The notes: generated from the letters alone by a model not told the origin. DNA of 64,000 bases from Calditrichota bacterium (GCA_013112635.1 JABFGF010000004.1:1-64000), one strand, 5' to 3'; shown: positions 1-8,672, counted from the stretch's first letter. Program-made: numbers and translations.

Positions 1-163
1 AAAGAGTTATGCACATAAATCCACAACTTATTAACAAAAAAGAAGCAAAAAAAGGAAGTACTAAAAACGTTATACTACAACAACTAAATTTATCTTACAA
101 AGTTACCTTTTATTATGAGTCAACTGGAATGGAGGATTTACGCGGCATTTTTGGAGATGATAA

Positions 164-192
164 GGTCCCATCCTTTTGCCGAATGGGACCTG
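164..192. repeat. Inverted repeat downstream of the DUF6588-like gene
   Basis: AGGTCCCAT (164-172) and its exact complement ATGGGACCT (184-192) face each other across an 11-base loop. The hairpin lies just past the stop of the minus-strand gene at 202, so it may end that transcript. No T-run follows on the minus strand, so a classical intrinsic terminator is not certain. Confidence 0.5.
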
Positions 193-201
193 TTTATTTC
201 G

Positions 202-1287
202 TTAAATAGCAAAATTGATTCCAACACTTACATTGTTGTATTTACCAATATTGTAATCTGCATTAAGATTAATAATAAGAAAGCGAATACTTAATCCTAA
301 AGTTAATCGGCTGGTATTTTTTCCTTCAATTTCAAAATTTACTTCCTGGGTCAAAGGTCCGGAAGGAGAATTTACTATAAAATCATACGTAACTTCCATG
401 GTAGAGCTTTCCAGCATAAATCCGGCATAAGGTGTAACATTAAGTGCCTCAAAGCCAAACTGTTTACTGGCATTTAGTCCAAAAGCAGTTGTATTTGTTT
501 TAAAAAGTTTTCCTATTTTCAATTGTTGTGTAAAAAATCCAGCAGAAACATCCAATGGCAAAGGAACAGGCAACCAAGCTGCAGGATTATGCTGAAGGCC
601 AAATCCAAAATATTTAAAATTACCTAAATCGTCATTCAGAGGAACATCCGGTAAATAACGGAAAGTAGCCTGTGTACCGTAAATCGTACCAATACTTAAT
701 TGAGGCGTGGCCATTGGCAAAAGCTCCAGATTTGCTAAATCTTTAAACCCACCACCGGGCAATTCTACAACCTGATCTTCAACAATAATTTGTTGTTGGC
801 TATTTGGCTCAGTAATGGTTTGCCCGGGAAAAGTAATTGTAATCTTGTCTTCTTCCGGCCCAATTATCGTTGCACCTTCCATTCTTACTTCAAAAGCCTG
901 AGATGCTAATATTTGTTTAAACTCGTCCTGTAGACTGCCAGGTAAACTTGCCCAATTAGGATCTGAACTTAAAATTTGTTCTGCTTCGGCTGATGAAAAT
1001 TTAAAATTACCCTGGGTTGAAAAATGCGTCGCATCGCTAGGGAACTGAGAACCCATGAAAACAAATCCAACCTCCAAATCAAACCCAAATTTTTCATCTT
1101 GCGGGGCTTTATGAAACCAACCGGCATTTAAATCTGCCCCGAATCCTGAACCAATTGGATTTAAATAACTTCCGGCTGCATCGGCAGAAAGGTTTTGTAA
1201 TGTTTCTTCCAGGCTTCCTTCTTCTTGCGAAAATGCAAAAGAAAAAGAAATGAAGAGTAAACATGTAGCTTGAATTATATACTTCAT
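202..1287 (-). CDS. Exported beta-barrel-like protein, DUF6588-like
   Basis: This 361-residue protein starts with a clear Sec signal peptide (about residues 1-20, cut after AFS). The rest is rich in alternating hydrophobic/polar strands and glycine and ends in a short aromatic/hydrophobic strand (VSVGINFAI), as outer-membrane barrels do. The early segment LSADAAGSYLNPIGSGFGADLNAGWFHKA split around residues 33-61 resembles the DUF6588 family, whose function is unknown. The start is supported by AGGAGG six bases before the ATG. It is divergent from the cytochrome gene at 1608. The family assignment is from memory of its motifs and the function is not known. Confidence 0.7.
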   Translation of the reverse strand: MKYIIQATCLLFISFSFAFSQEEGSLEETLQNLSADAAGSYLNPIGSGFGADLNAGWFHKAPQDEKFGFDLEVGFVFMGSQFPSDATHFSTQGNFKFSSAEAEQILSSDPNWASLPGSLQDEFKQILASQAFEVRMEGATIIGPEEDKITITFPGQTITEPNSQQQIIVEDQVVELPGGGFKDLANLELLPMATPQLSIGTIYGTQATFRYLPDVPLNDDLGNFKYFGFGLQHNPAAWLPVPLPLDVSAGFFTQQLKIGKLFKTNTTAFGLNASKQFGFEALNVTPYAGFMLESSTMEVTYDFIVNSPSGPLTQEVNFEIEGKNTSRLTLGLSIRFLIINLNADYNIGKYNNVSVGINFAI

Positions 1288-1607
1288 TTAGACCTCCTGA
1301 GTTAATAAATGATTTCAAATAATATGGGTTCAAAAAGGATGCCACAAAGCAACCTTCAGTTTAACGTATTGTTTTTATAGAATTTATACTTTGATTAAAT
1401 TTTTAAGCTTTTCAATTGTCGGTTTTGTGCAACAGAAGTGACTCAATATATAGTCGCCCCAATACGACAAATATCAAGGTGTAAAAGAATTATGGTTTTA
1501 CGGTCACATTTCTAATTTGCAATTTTTTGAAATAAAAAAGTTTTTACACTAATATTTTTATCTTAAATTGGCGAGATTATTATCAAACCAAACAATGAGG
1601 AGAAACA
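1288..1607. other. Divergent intergenic region, no gene seen
   Basis: This 320-base AT-rich stretch separates the minus-strand DUF6588-like gene from the plus-strand cytochrome gene and must carry both promoters. I see no convincing ORF. A small inverted repeat GTCG/CGAC occurs near 1453-1468, and A/T tracts precede the cytochrome start. The AAGAC-N6-GTCTT palindrome found at 2229 and 33361-33407 is absent here. Confidence 0.5.
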
Positions 1608-2117
1608 ATGAAGTTAGTTATTAGTTTACTAAGTGTTTTATCACTTTTATTTTTTGTGGCCTGTGGCGGCGAAAAGAAAGCAGAAGAAGCAGCAAAACCC
1701 GCTAATCCAAATGGCTTAACCGATTTCGAAATGGAAAATGGAATTGGCCCGGTTAAAGAAAAAATCGTATTGGGTGAAATTGATCCGGTAAAAGTTGCTG
1801 CAGGAGAGAAAACATACAACTCACTTTGTGCCCCTTGCCATAAATTAGACAAGCGTCTTGTTGGCCCGGCACAACGCTATACTGTAGACCGCCGTACACC
1901 TGAGTATATTTTAAATATGATTATGAACCCTGATGAAATGACAAAAAAACATCCAACAGGAAAAGAATTACTGGCTGAATATTTGGCACCTATGACCAAT
2001 ATGAACCTTACATTGGACCAGGCAAAAGAGGTTCTTGAATACCTTCGTTCTATTGCTAAAGAAGGCCATGAAAAAAATATCGTTGCTGATCCGGTTTTTA
2101 AAAATGCTAAAAAATAA
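1608..2117 (+). CDS. Lipoprotein cytochrome c, likely electron donor for NosZ
   Basis: The 169-residue product has a lipoprotein signal (lipobox FVAC, Cys19), a low-complexity linker, then a monohaem cytochrome c fold. The haem site is CAPCH (Cys74, Cys77, His78) and the likely sixth ligand is Met129 in LAPMTNM. A GAGGAG Shine-Dalgarno sequence precedes the ATG. It would sit on the periplasmic face of a membrane and shuttle electrons. It lies two genes upstream of nosZ, and clade II nos clusters usually carry such cytochromes in place of NosR, so donation to NosZ is a reasonable inference. A strong terminator follows at once, so it is probably transcribed alone. Confidence 0.85.
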   Translation: MKLVISLLSVLSLLFFVACGGEKKAEEAAKPANPNGLTDFEMENGIGPVKEKIVLGEIDPVKVAAGEKTYNSLCAPCHKLDKRLVGPAQRYTVDRRTPEYILNMIMNPDEMTKKHPTGKELLAEYLAPMTNMNLTLDQAKEVLEYLRSIAKEGHEKNIVADPVFKNAKK

Positions 2118-2145
2118 ATTTTTTGTTTGAATAGTGTTTTTAGTT

Positions 2146-2178
2146 AAAGGCTATGGATATTTCCATAGCCTTTTTTTT
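2146..2178 (+). terminator. Rho-independent terminator of the cytochrome c gene
   Basis: AAAGGCTATGGA (2146-2157) pairs with TCCATAGCCTTT (2162-2173) over a four-base loop and is followed by a run of eight T. It separates the cytochrome gene from the Rrf2 regulator gene. Confidence 0.9.
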
Positions 2179-2228
2179 GTATAAAAAAGTTGTTTTTTTG
2201 TTTATATTTGGCATTATTAACCGTATAT

Positions 2229-2246
2229 TAAGACAATAAGGTCTTA
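2229..2246. promoter_or_regulatory. Operator-like palindrome in front of the Rrf2 regulator gene
   Basis: TAAGAC (2229-2234), six bases, then GTCTTA (2241-2246) form a perfect dyad 24 bases before the regulator ATG. A -10-like TATATT (2224-2229) abuts it. The same AAGAC-N6-GTCTT core occurs twice before norC (33361-33382 and 33386-33407). I infer autoregulation by the Fe-S Rrf2 protein encoded just downstream. Confidence 0.65.
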
Positions 2247-2270
2247 TATATCATTCCGGTTTACCTATTT

Positions 2271-2708
2271 ATGTTATTATCAAAAGCATGTATTTATGGA
2301 GTAAGGGCTGCAATCTACCTGGCCGTTTATGAAGAACGCCCCTTTGTTCCAATAAAAGAGATCGCTGAAACACTAAATATCTCATTTCATTTCCTTACAA
2401 AAATATTGCAGATACTTTCAAAAGCCGGGCTTATAAAATCCATTAAAGGCCCAAATGGCGGTGTAACATTAAAATTGCCGGCTGCAAAATTAACGGTTTT
2501 TGACATTGTTTTTGCAATTGACGGTGCGGAAATCTTTGATGAATGTGTACTTGGCCATCCCGGCTGCTCTGATGACAATCCATGTTCACTTCATAGAATT
2601 TGGCGTGTAACAAAAGAAGAACTTAGGGCTGAACTAAAGAGGGAATCCCTGCAAGATTTGGCCAAACAAGTTCAAGACGGTTCAATAAGGTTATTCGATG
2701 TTTATTAA
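2271..2708 (+). CDS. Rrf2-family Fe-S transcriptional regulator, NsrR-like
   Basis: The 145-residue protein has the Rrf2 winged helix: KACIYGVRAAIYLA at the N terminus, a helix-turn-helix around residues 27-58 and the wing IKGPNGGVTL. Three cysteines lie where the family binds an Fe-S cluster: Cys92, Cys99 and Cys105 (C-x6-C-x5-C). NsrR and IscR are the family members with such clusters, and the setting beside nosZ, with a matching operator before norC, favours a nitric-oxide sensor. The spacing is close to, but not the same as, textbook NsrR. No terminator was found before the FAS1 gene, so it may be cotranscribed with FAS1 and nosZ. Confidence 0.85.
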   Translation: MLLSKACIYGVRAAIYLAVYEERPFVPIKEIAETLNISFHFLTKILQILSKAGLIKSIKGPNGGVTLKLPAAKLTVFDIVFAIDGAEIFDECVLGHPGCSDDNPCSLHRIWRVTKEELRAELKRESLQDLAKQVQDGSIRLFDVY

Positions 2709-2785
2709 TTCTGAGATAAATGTATTTTTTAAAGATTTTTTTATCACTTATCATTAAATTAGATATAACAAACGGAGGTTCAGTT

Positions 2786-2845
2786 ATGTTTTGCTATTAT
2801 AAACCCAAAAAATATTATTGGGTGTTCACACTTAGTATAGGATAG
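2786..2845 (+). CDS. Possible 19-residue leader peptide before the FAS1-nosZ genes
   Basis: A very short frame (19 codons and TAG) begins at an ATG with a strong Shine-Dalgarno ACGGAGG seven bases upstream. It encodes a Tyr/Lys/Trp-rich peptide (MFCYYKPKKYYW then VFTLSIG). A hairpin, ACCCAA (2803-2808) with TTGGGT (2818-2823), lies inside it. The good ribosome site, position and hairpin suggest a leader peptide, but no homologue is known to me and chance is not excluded. Confidence 0.35.
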   Translation: MFCYYKPKKYYWVFTLSIG

Positions 2846-2906
2846 GCATTTTTATTAACCAACTATTACTATCAACGTTACCAATTTTATTAGAGGAGAA
2901 ATTATA

Positions 2907-3461
2907 ATGAAAACTATTTTTATAGTTTTATTTTCATTTGCACTCATTTTAAGTTCATGTAAACAAACGGAATCGAATGCCGGGGGTGGGGAAGATTTTG
3001 AAAAAAATACTCCATTAGGACAAGCTTCTGTTGTGGATGAAGAATCTGCAAAAAACATTTTACAGTTGGCTATTGCAACCGAAGACCTTTCAACACTTGT
3101 TGCAGCGGTCCAGGCTGCTCAGATAGAGCATGTTTTAGTAAACGCTGGCCCACTAACAGTATTTGCACCGGTCAATTCTGCTTTCGATGCATTGCCTGAG
3201 GGAACAGTGGCGACATTATTAAAGCCCGAAAACAAGAAAAAGCTTGCTTTCATTTTAACAAATCATGCCTCACCAAGCACATACAAAGGACGCCTTCTTA
3301 AAGATGGACGAAAACTTTATATGGCGACCGGAGAGTATATCGAAATTAAAAGAGAAGGTGAAGATATCTTTATAGGCGGGGCAAAAATTCTTGCGACAGT
3401 TGATGCTTCAAACGGCGTTGTGCACTTGATAGACAAAGTATTAGTTCCGGCAGAGAAATAA
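2907..3461 (+). CDS. FAS1 (fasciclin) domain lipoprotein
   Basis: The 184-residue product has a lipoprotein signal (LSSC, Cys18), a short Gly/Glu linker and a single FAS1 domain (about residues 48-182). Its two conserved blocks are visible: PLTVFAPVNSAFDALP and the closing VDASNGVVHLIDKVLVP. FAS1 domains serve adhesion or protein contact at the cell surface. An AGAGGAG site precedes the ATG. Only 28 bases separate it from nosZ, so the two are surely cotranscribed. Whether it helps NosZ assemble or anchor is not known; the link comes only from position. Confidence 0.85.
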   Translation: MKTIFIVLFSFALILSSCKQTESNAGGGEDFEKNTPLGQASVVDEESAKNILQLAIATEDLSTLVAAVQAAQIEHVLVNAGPLTVFAPVNSAFDALPEGTVATLLKPENKKKLAFILTNHASPSTYKGRLLKDGRKLYMATGEYIEIKREGEDIFIGGAKILATVDASNGVVHLIDKVLVPAEK

Positions 3462-3489
3462 CTAAACAAATCAAAAAAAAGGTAGAATT

Positions 3490-5448
3490 ATGAATTTATC
3501 ATTTAAATCAATCTCAATATTTTTATTGATAGGTCTTTCACTGGCTATTTTTAGTTGCCAGCAAGGATCGAATGGCGGTGCATTAAAAAATAGCACTGCT
3601 GAAAAAGTTTTTGTTGCACCGGGTGAACATGATGAGTTTTATGCATTTATTTCCGGTGGTTTTAGCGGACAACTTGCTGTATATGGTTTGCCATCTGGAA
3701 GACTATTTAAGGTTATCCCTGTTTTTTCTGTAGATGCTGAAAAAGCCTGGGGATTTAATGAAGAAACAAAACCAATGCTTCAAACATCTCATGGCTTTAT
3801 TCCATGGGGAGATTCACACCATCCTGATATTTCGCAGACAAACGGTGAGCTTGATGGAAGATGGGTTTTTATAAACGAAAACAATACACCACGTATTGCG
3901 CGTATTAGCCTGGAAACATTTGAAACTGACGAAATTATAGAAATTCCAAACAGTGCTGGTAACCATAGCTCATCATTTGTTACTGAGAATACAGAGTATG
4001 TTGTTGCAGGAACACGCTTTAGTGTACCTGTTCCACAGAGAGATATGCCTATTGCAGAATATAAAGGAAATTTCAAAGGCGCCTTATCTTTCATTAAGGT
4101 TGATCCGGAACATGGGCATATGAACATTGAGTTTCAGATATTAATGCCAGGTTTCGATTATGACCTTTCACATCCGGGTCGTGGTAAATCACACGGTTGG
4201 TTTTTCTTCACAACATATAATACAGAAGAAGCAAGCACATTAATGGAAGTAAATGCTTCACAAAATGACAAAGATTTTATCGCTGCCATTAATTGGAAAA
4301 AAGCTGAAGAATATATGAAGGCTGGAAAATTTAAAACAATGCCTGCAAATTATGCCCATAATGTTTATGATGAAGCTACCCACAGTGCGACAACCACATG
4401 GAAAAAAGAAGTAAGAGTGCTTGACCCAGCAGAACTCCCAGGGTTGGTCTATTTTATGCCTACACCTAAATCACCACATGGTTGCGATGTTGACCCATCT
4501 GGAGAATACATTGTTGGTAGTGGAAAACTTGCAGCTGCTTTAACAGTACACTCATTCACAAAAATGGAAAAAGCTATCGCTGATAAAAACTTCGAAGGTG
4601 AAGCTTATGGTATTCCAGTTTTAAGTTTTGATGCTACATTGGCCGGAACTGTAGAACAACCTGGTCTTGGCCCATTACACACTGAATTTGATGGTAAAGG
4701 AAATGCTTATACAACATTTTTCATCTCATCAGAAGTGGTTAAATGGAAACTTGGTACATGGGAAGTTATTGACAGAAAACCAACTTATTACTCAGTTGGC
4801 CACTTAATGATTCCTGGTGGAAACTCCCGCAAGCCATTTGGTAAATATGTAGTTGCAATGAATAAAATTACAAAAGACCGCTATTTGCCAACAGGTCCTG
4901 AAGTAACTCAATCTGCACAGCTTTATGATATTAGTGGCGAAAAAATGGAATTATTGCTTGATTTTCCAACAGTTGGTGAACCACATTATGCTGCCGGTAT
5001 TGCTGCGGATTTAATTAAACCGCGTTCAAAAAAATTCTACAGACTTGCTGATAACAATCATCCATATGCAACTAAAAGCCAGGATGAAACAAGAGTTGAA
5101 CGTAAAGGAAAAGACGTCCATGTATATATGACAATGATCCGCAGTCACTTTGCACCTGATAATATTGAAGGGATAAAAGTTGGTGACCGTGTTTATTTTC
5201 ATGTAACAAATCTTGAGCAGGATTATGATGTACCTCATGGTATAAGTATGATTGGTGCAAATACATCTGAATTATTAATCATGCCTGGTCAGACAGAAAC
5301 TTTTGTCTGGGAACCTAAGCAAGTTGGGGTTTGGCCTTTCTACTGTACAGATTTCTGCTCTGCACTTCACCAGGAAATGCAAGGGTATGTTCGTGTTTCT
5401 CCAAAGAACTCTAAAATTAAACTGAGCTGGTCTTTAGACGGTGAATAA
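3490..5448 (+). CDS. nosZ: Nitrous-oxide reductase, clade II (Sec-exported)
   Basis: This 652-residue enzyme reduces N2O to N2 in the periplasm. It has a lipoprotein-type Sec signal (FSC, Cys23) rather than a twin-arginine one, which marks clade II NosZ. The beta-propeller carries the CuZ histidine segments: DSHHPD (His110, His111), SPHGCDVDPSG, GPLHTEFD and GEPHYAAG. The C-terminal cupredoxin has the CuA motif CTDFCSALHQEM with Cys619, Cys623, His627 and Met630. An AAAGG ribosome site precedes the ATG. It follows the FAS1 gene and is closed by a strong terminator, so its maturation genes form separate transcripts downstream. Confidence 0.97.
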   Translation: MNLSFKSISIFLLIGLSLAIFSCQQGSNGGALKNSTAEKVFVAPGEHDEFYAFISGGFSGQLAVYGLPSGRLFKVIPVFSVDAEKAWGFNEETKPMLQTSHGFIPWGDSHHPDISQTNGELDGRWVFINENNTPRIARISLETFETDEIIEIPNSAGNHSSSFVTENTEYVVAGTRFSVPVPQRDMPIAEYKGNFKGALSFIKVDPEHGHMNIEFQILMPGFDYDLSHPGRGKSHGWFFFTTYNTEEASTLMEVNASQNDKDFIAAINWKKAEEYMKAGKFKTMPANYAHNVYDEATHSATTTWKKEVRVLDPAELPGLVYFMPTPKSPHGCDVDPSGEYIVGSGKLAAALTVHSFTKMEKAIADKNFEGEAYGIPVLSFDATLAGTVEQPGLGPLHTEFDGKGNAYTTFFISSEVVKWKLGTWEVIDRKPTYYSVGHLMIPGGNSRKPFGKYVVAMNKITKDRYLPTGPEVTQSAQLYDISGEKMELLLDFPTVGEPHYAAGIAADLIKPRSKKFYRLADNNHPYATKSQDETRVERKGKDVHVYMTMIRSHFAPDNIEGIKVGDRVYFHVTNLEQDYDVPHGISMIGANTSELLIMPGQTETFVWEPKQVGVWPFYCTDFCSALHQEMQGYVRVSPKNSKIKLSWSLDGE

Positions 5449-5497
5449 AAAATGTATCTAAAACGGAATAAATAACTCTAAGTTTACAAATAATATT

Positions 5498-5528
5498 AAT
5501 AGCCCCGAACTTTCGGGGCTATTATTTT
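5498..5528 (+). terminator. Rho-independent terminator after nosZ
   Basis: AATAGCCCCGA pairs perfectly with TCGGGGCTATT (5513-5523) over a four-base loop and is followed by a T-rich tract. Confidence 0.9.
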
Positions 5529-5562
5529 ACCCAAAACGAATTGCAGTATTGGATTTAAAGAA

Positions 5563-6141
5563 ATGAAAAAGTCAAAAATATTAATGATTATCGGTTCTCT
5601 TTTATTATTAACTCTTTTTGTGTTGCCTTTATGGAATATAACCCTGGATGCACCGCAATATCCGGACTCTCTTGGAATTGATATTTATATTACTAAAATG
5701 CAGGGTGCCCATGAAGGTGATATCCAAAATATAAACATTATGAACCACTATGTTGGCATGGAAAAATTACCCGAAAAAATGAAAGAATTTGAATTATTTC
5801 CAATTGTTGTAATTGTTATGGCTCTTCTTGGTGTGATAATAGGTTTTATTGGGAAAAGAAAACTATTTCTTGCCTGGTTTGTAGCCATGGCAATACTTGG
5901 TTCCATTGGAATGTATGATTTTTATTTATGGGAATATAAATACGGACATAACCTGGATCCAAAAGCAGCAATCCAATTCCCGGGACAAGCATATCAACCA
6001 CCACTTATTGGTTCAAAAACTATTCTTAACTTTAAAGCTCATTCATATCCAATGAGCGGCGGATACATGCTTTTTGCCGGAATGTTTTTGAGTTTAGGAG
6101 CGTTCTTTGTTGCAGGCAAAGAAGAAGAAAAGGAGAACTAA
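5563..6141 (+). CDS. Four-helix membrane protein of the nos cluster, NosB-like
   Basis: The 192-residue protein has about four membrane helices (near residues 6-25, 78-97, 101-122 and 165-185) and two periplasmic loops. Both loops hold clustered Met and His: MNHYVGMEKLPEKM around residue 60 and HSYPMSGGYM around residue 160, with the stretch YQPPLIGSK between. Clade II nos clusters are known to carry a conserved membrane gene, nosB, right after nosZ; position and topology fit, but I cannot confirm homology. The stop overlaps the nosL start by one base (TAATG), so the two are translationally coupled. A role in copper or electron supply to NosZ is inference. Confidence 0.7.
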   Translation: MKKSKILMIIGSLLLLTLFVLPLWNITLDAPQYPDSLGIDIYITKMQGAHEGDIQNINIMNHYVGMEKLPEKMKEFELFPIVVIVMALLGVIIGFIGKRKLFLAWFVAMAILGSIGMYDFYLWEYKYGHNLDPKAAIQFPGQAYQPPLIGSKTILNFKAHSYPMSGGYMLFAGMFLSLGAFFVAGKEEEKEN

Positions 6142-6572
6142 TGCATCGTTTGAAATTAATTTTACTATTTTTTGGTTTTGTTTCACTAGTTTCTTGCGGG
6201 ATTGAACCAGGAACGATTGATTATGGAAAAGATGCCTGTTCGTTTTGCCAGATGAATATTGTGGACAACCAGCATGCTGCTCAAGTTGTTACAAATAAAG
6301 GCAAAGTATTTAAATATGATGCCATTGAGTGCATGATGCGTGACATAAAAAAGAAAGATCATAACAGCATCGCCTTATATTTAATTACTGACTATTCTGA
6401 GCCAGGTAAATTTACTGATGCTCAAAAAGCAACATATCTTGTAAGTGCAAATGTTCCTAGTCCGATGGGAGCAAATCTCTCCGGGTTTAGCAAAAAGGAA
6501 AATGCATCCACCTTGCAACAGGAAAAAGAAGGCACATTATATTCCTGGGATGAATTAAAAAACCAATTTTGA
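6141..6572 (+). CDS. nosL: NosL copper-chaperone lipoprotein
   Basis: The 143-residue protein has a lipobox (LVSC, Cys19) and the NosL copper-site segments CSFCQM (Cys33, Cys36, Met38), AIECMM (Cys64) and SPMGANL near residue 107. NosL delivers Cu(I) for building the CuZ site of NosZ at the outer face of the membrane. It starts on the stop codon of the NosB-like gene and is followed by a terminator at 6631. Length and motif order match the family. Confidence 0.95.
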   Translation: MHRLKLILLFFGFVSLVSCGIEPGTIDYGKDACSFCQMNIVDNQHAAQVVTNKGKVFKYDAIECMMRDIKKKDHNSIALYLITDYSEPGKFTDAQKATYLVSANVPSPMGANLSGFSKKENASTLQQEKEGTLYSWDELKNQF

Positions 6573-6630
6573 CATTTGCTTATTAAAGCAAATAAAATAT
6601 CATTCTGAAAAGCTACGAATGACAATTATT

Positions 6631-6669
6631 AATGAAGTACAACCATTATAGATGTACTTCATTTTTTTT
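6631..6669 (+). terminator. Rho-independent terminator after nosL
   Basis: AATGAAGTAC (6631-6640) pairs with GTACTTCATT (6654-6663) and runs into an eight-T tail. It splits the nos genes into a nosB-like/nosL transcript and a nosDFY transcript. Confidence 0.85.
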
Positions 6670-6724
6670 AGAAAGACATTAATATCTTCTGTTGTTTTCC
6701 AGACGAAACACTGAATTAAATTGA

Positions 6725-7972
6725 ATGAAAATTGTAAAAAAATATTTCTTAATCTTCTCACTTTTCTGTTATGCCGGTCTTTCTGCAAATGAACTAACCG
6801 TTTGTGCATCATGTGAATACCCTACAATAAAAGAGGCTGTTCAATTGGCCCAAAGCGGTGACACACTTATTATTGAACCAGGCACATATTTTGAATCGGA
6901 TATTCAAATTGAAAAACCGCTCACTATTCTTGGGATAAATTATCCTGTAATCGATGGTCAGGAAAAAAGTTATATAATTAATATCACCAGTGACAGTGTT
7001 ACAATCAAAGGTCTTTCACTTAAAAATATTGGCAGAAGTTATACTACAGATTTTGCAGCAATCCGTACATACAAGGTAAAATATTTTCATTTTGAAGATA
7101 TTAAATTAGATAATCCATTTTTTGGATTTCATATCGAAAAATCATCTAACGGAGTTATAAAAAACAATATTATCAGAGGAAATGCTGTTTCAGAGCATAA
7201 CTCTGGAAATGGAATTCATCTCTGGCATTCTTCAAAAATCCAAATTCTTAATAATTCCATCGAAAACATGAGAGATGGAATTTACTTTGAGTTTGTAAAA
7301 CACAGCATCGTTCGTGATAATGTTAGTAGAAATAATATTCGCTATGGTTTACATTTCATGTTTTCCAATGATGACAGATATGAAAAAAATCTTTTTGAAA
7401 AAAACGGCGCTGGTGTTGCCGTAATGTTTTCAAAAAACATTTACATGAAGTATAATACTTTTCGCTTAAATTGGGGTTCTGCATCGTATGGATTATTGCT
7501 GAAAGAAATAAATGATGCAGTAATAACACACAATCAATTTGACCAAAATACAATAGGAGTAAATGCCGATGGGGCCAACCGGATTGTATTTGAAAACAAT
7601 AGTTTTAATAATAACGGTTGGGCTATCCGATTTTTAGGCGCATGCTATGGGAATAAAATCCTGCAAAATAATTTTTTACACAATGCCCTCGATATTTCTT
7701 ACAAAGGCAACATGAATGGCAATATTTTTGACAGAAATTTTTGGAGTGAATACACCGGATATGATTTAAACAAGGATAATATCGGAGATGTGCCCTACCG
7801 GCCTGTAAAACTTTTTTCTTATGTTGTAAACAACACTCCGGAGACAATCATTTTGCTGCGCAGCTTGTTTGTAGATATAATAAATTTTTCAGAAAAAGTA
7901 TCTCCCATTTTTACTCCGGATAATTTAAAAGACTTTAACCCTCTTATGAAACCAGTTATAAATAATGATTGA
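6725..7972 (+). CDS. nosD: NosD periplasmic copper-site maturation protein
   Basis: The 415-residue protein begins with a Sec signal (about 1-20) and continues as a right-handed parallel beta-helix: repeated strands such as VIKNNIIRGN, ILNNSIENMRDGIYF and VFENNSFNNNGWAI, typical of NosD. The start of the mature part, CASCEYPTIKEAVQLAQSGD, is the usual entry to the helix. The C-terminal region has the conserved NIGDVPYRP segment. NosD works with the NosFY transporter to assemble the CuZ cluster. It overlaps nosF by 8 bases. I see no good Shine-Dalgarno for this start. Confidence 0.95.
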   Translation: MKIVKKYFLIFSLFCYAGLSANELTVCASCEYPTIKEAVQLAQSGDTLIIEPGTYFESDIQIEKPLTILGINYPVIDGQEKSYIINITSDSVTIKGLSLKNIGRSYTTDFAAIRTYKVKYFHFEDIKLDNPFFGFHIEKSSNGVIKNNIIRGNAVSEHNSGNGIHLWHSSKIQILNNSIENMRDGIYFEFVKHSIVRDNVSRNNIRYGLHFMFSNDDRYEKNLFEKNGAGVAVMFSKNIYMKYNTFRLNWGSASYGLLLKEINDAVITHNQFDQNTIGVNADGANRIVFENNSFNNNGWAIRFLGACYGNKILQNNFLHNALDISYKGNMNGNIFDRNFWSEYTGYDLNKDNIGDVPYRPVKLFSYVVNNTPETIILLRSLFVDIINFSEKVSPIFTPDNLKDFNPLMKPVINND

Positions 7973-8672
7973 TGTAAAGAATTTATTTAAAAGTTACGGT
8001 CCTGTTGTAGTATTAAAAGGCATAAACCTGACAATTGACCAACAAGGTATTGTTGCTGTTTTAGGCCCAAATGGTTCCGGAAAAACTACTCTGATAAAAA
8101 CAATTTTGGGAATGGTGATTTCTCAAAAAGGTGAAATCTTATTAAATGGAGACCCGGTAAAAAACAAATGGCTTTACAGGAATCAAATTTCCTATATGCC
8201 GCAAATAGCCAATTTCCCTCAAAATCTTAAGGTTTTAGAACTTATTGGGATGATTAAGAATTTACGTGGGCAAACAACCAAGGACAAAGAGCTGATTGAA
8301 CAGTTTGGACTGGAAACTTTTTTAGACAAAAAGCTTGGAACATTGTCCGGCGGAACACGCCAAAAAGTAAATATAGTCTTAACTTTTATGTTTGATTCCC
8401 CCTTAATTATTTTGGATGAGCCAACTACAGGGCTGGATCCTGTTGCATTGATCCATTTAAAAAAACTATTAAGTGAAGAAAAGCAAAAAGGTAAAACCAT
8501 TCTAATAACAACCCATATTATGAACCTGGTTGAAGAAATATCTGACCAGGTAATTTTCTTATTAGATGGAACAATCTATTTTAACGGAACTGTTGCCTCC
8601 TTAAAAGAGCAGACAGGTCAAAAAAACTTAGAACACGCTATTGCTACAATCCTGAAAGAGAACAATGATTAA
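7965..8672 (+). CDS. nosF: NosF ABC-transporter ATPase
   Basis: A 235-residue ABC ATPase with Walker A GPNGSGKT (residues 34-41), Q-loop near Gln80, signature LSGGTRQ (127-133) and Walker B LIILDE ending at Glu152, followed by the D-loop GLD and a switch His in TTHIM. It powers NosY in the export of the (probably sulfur) component needed for CuZ assembly. It overlaps nosD by 8 bases at its start and nosY by 8 bases at its end, so the three are translationally coupled. Confidence 0.95.
   Translation: MIDVKNLFKSYGPVVVLKGINLTIDQQGIVAVLGPNGSGKTTLIKTILGMVISQKGEILLNGDPVKNKWLYRNQISYMPQIANFPQNLKVLELIGMIKNLRGQTTKDKELIEQFGLETFLDKKLGTLSGGTRQKVNIVLTFMFDSPLIILDEPTTGLDPVALIHLKKLLSEEKQKGKTILITTHIMNLVEEISDQVIFLLDGTIYFNGTVASLKEQTGQKNLEHAIATILKENND

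Noticed and set aside
7-15. TTATGCACA, a match to the DnaA-box pattern, with a weaker one nearby
   Set aside because: A single good box without a cluster, an AT-rich unwinding element or dnaA/dnaN nearby does not support an origin.
9-209. Open frame of 66 codons at the window start
   Set aside because: No ribosome site, no domain, and its end lies over the hairpin downstream of the DUF6588-like gene.
1583-1852. Antisense frame over the cytochrome gene
   Set aside because: It is the shadow of a clear cytochrome c gene with CxxCH and a lipobox on the other strand.
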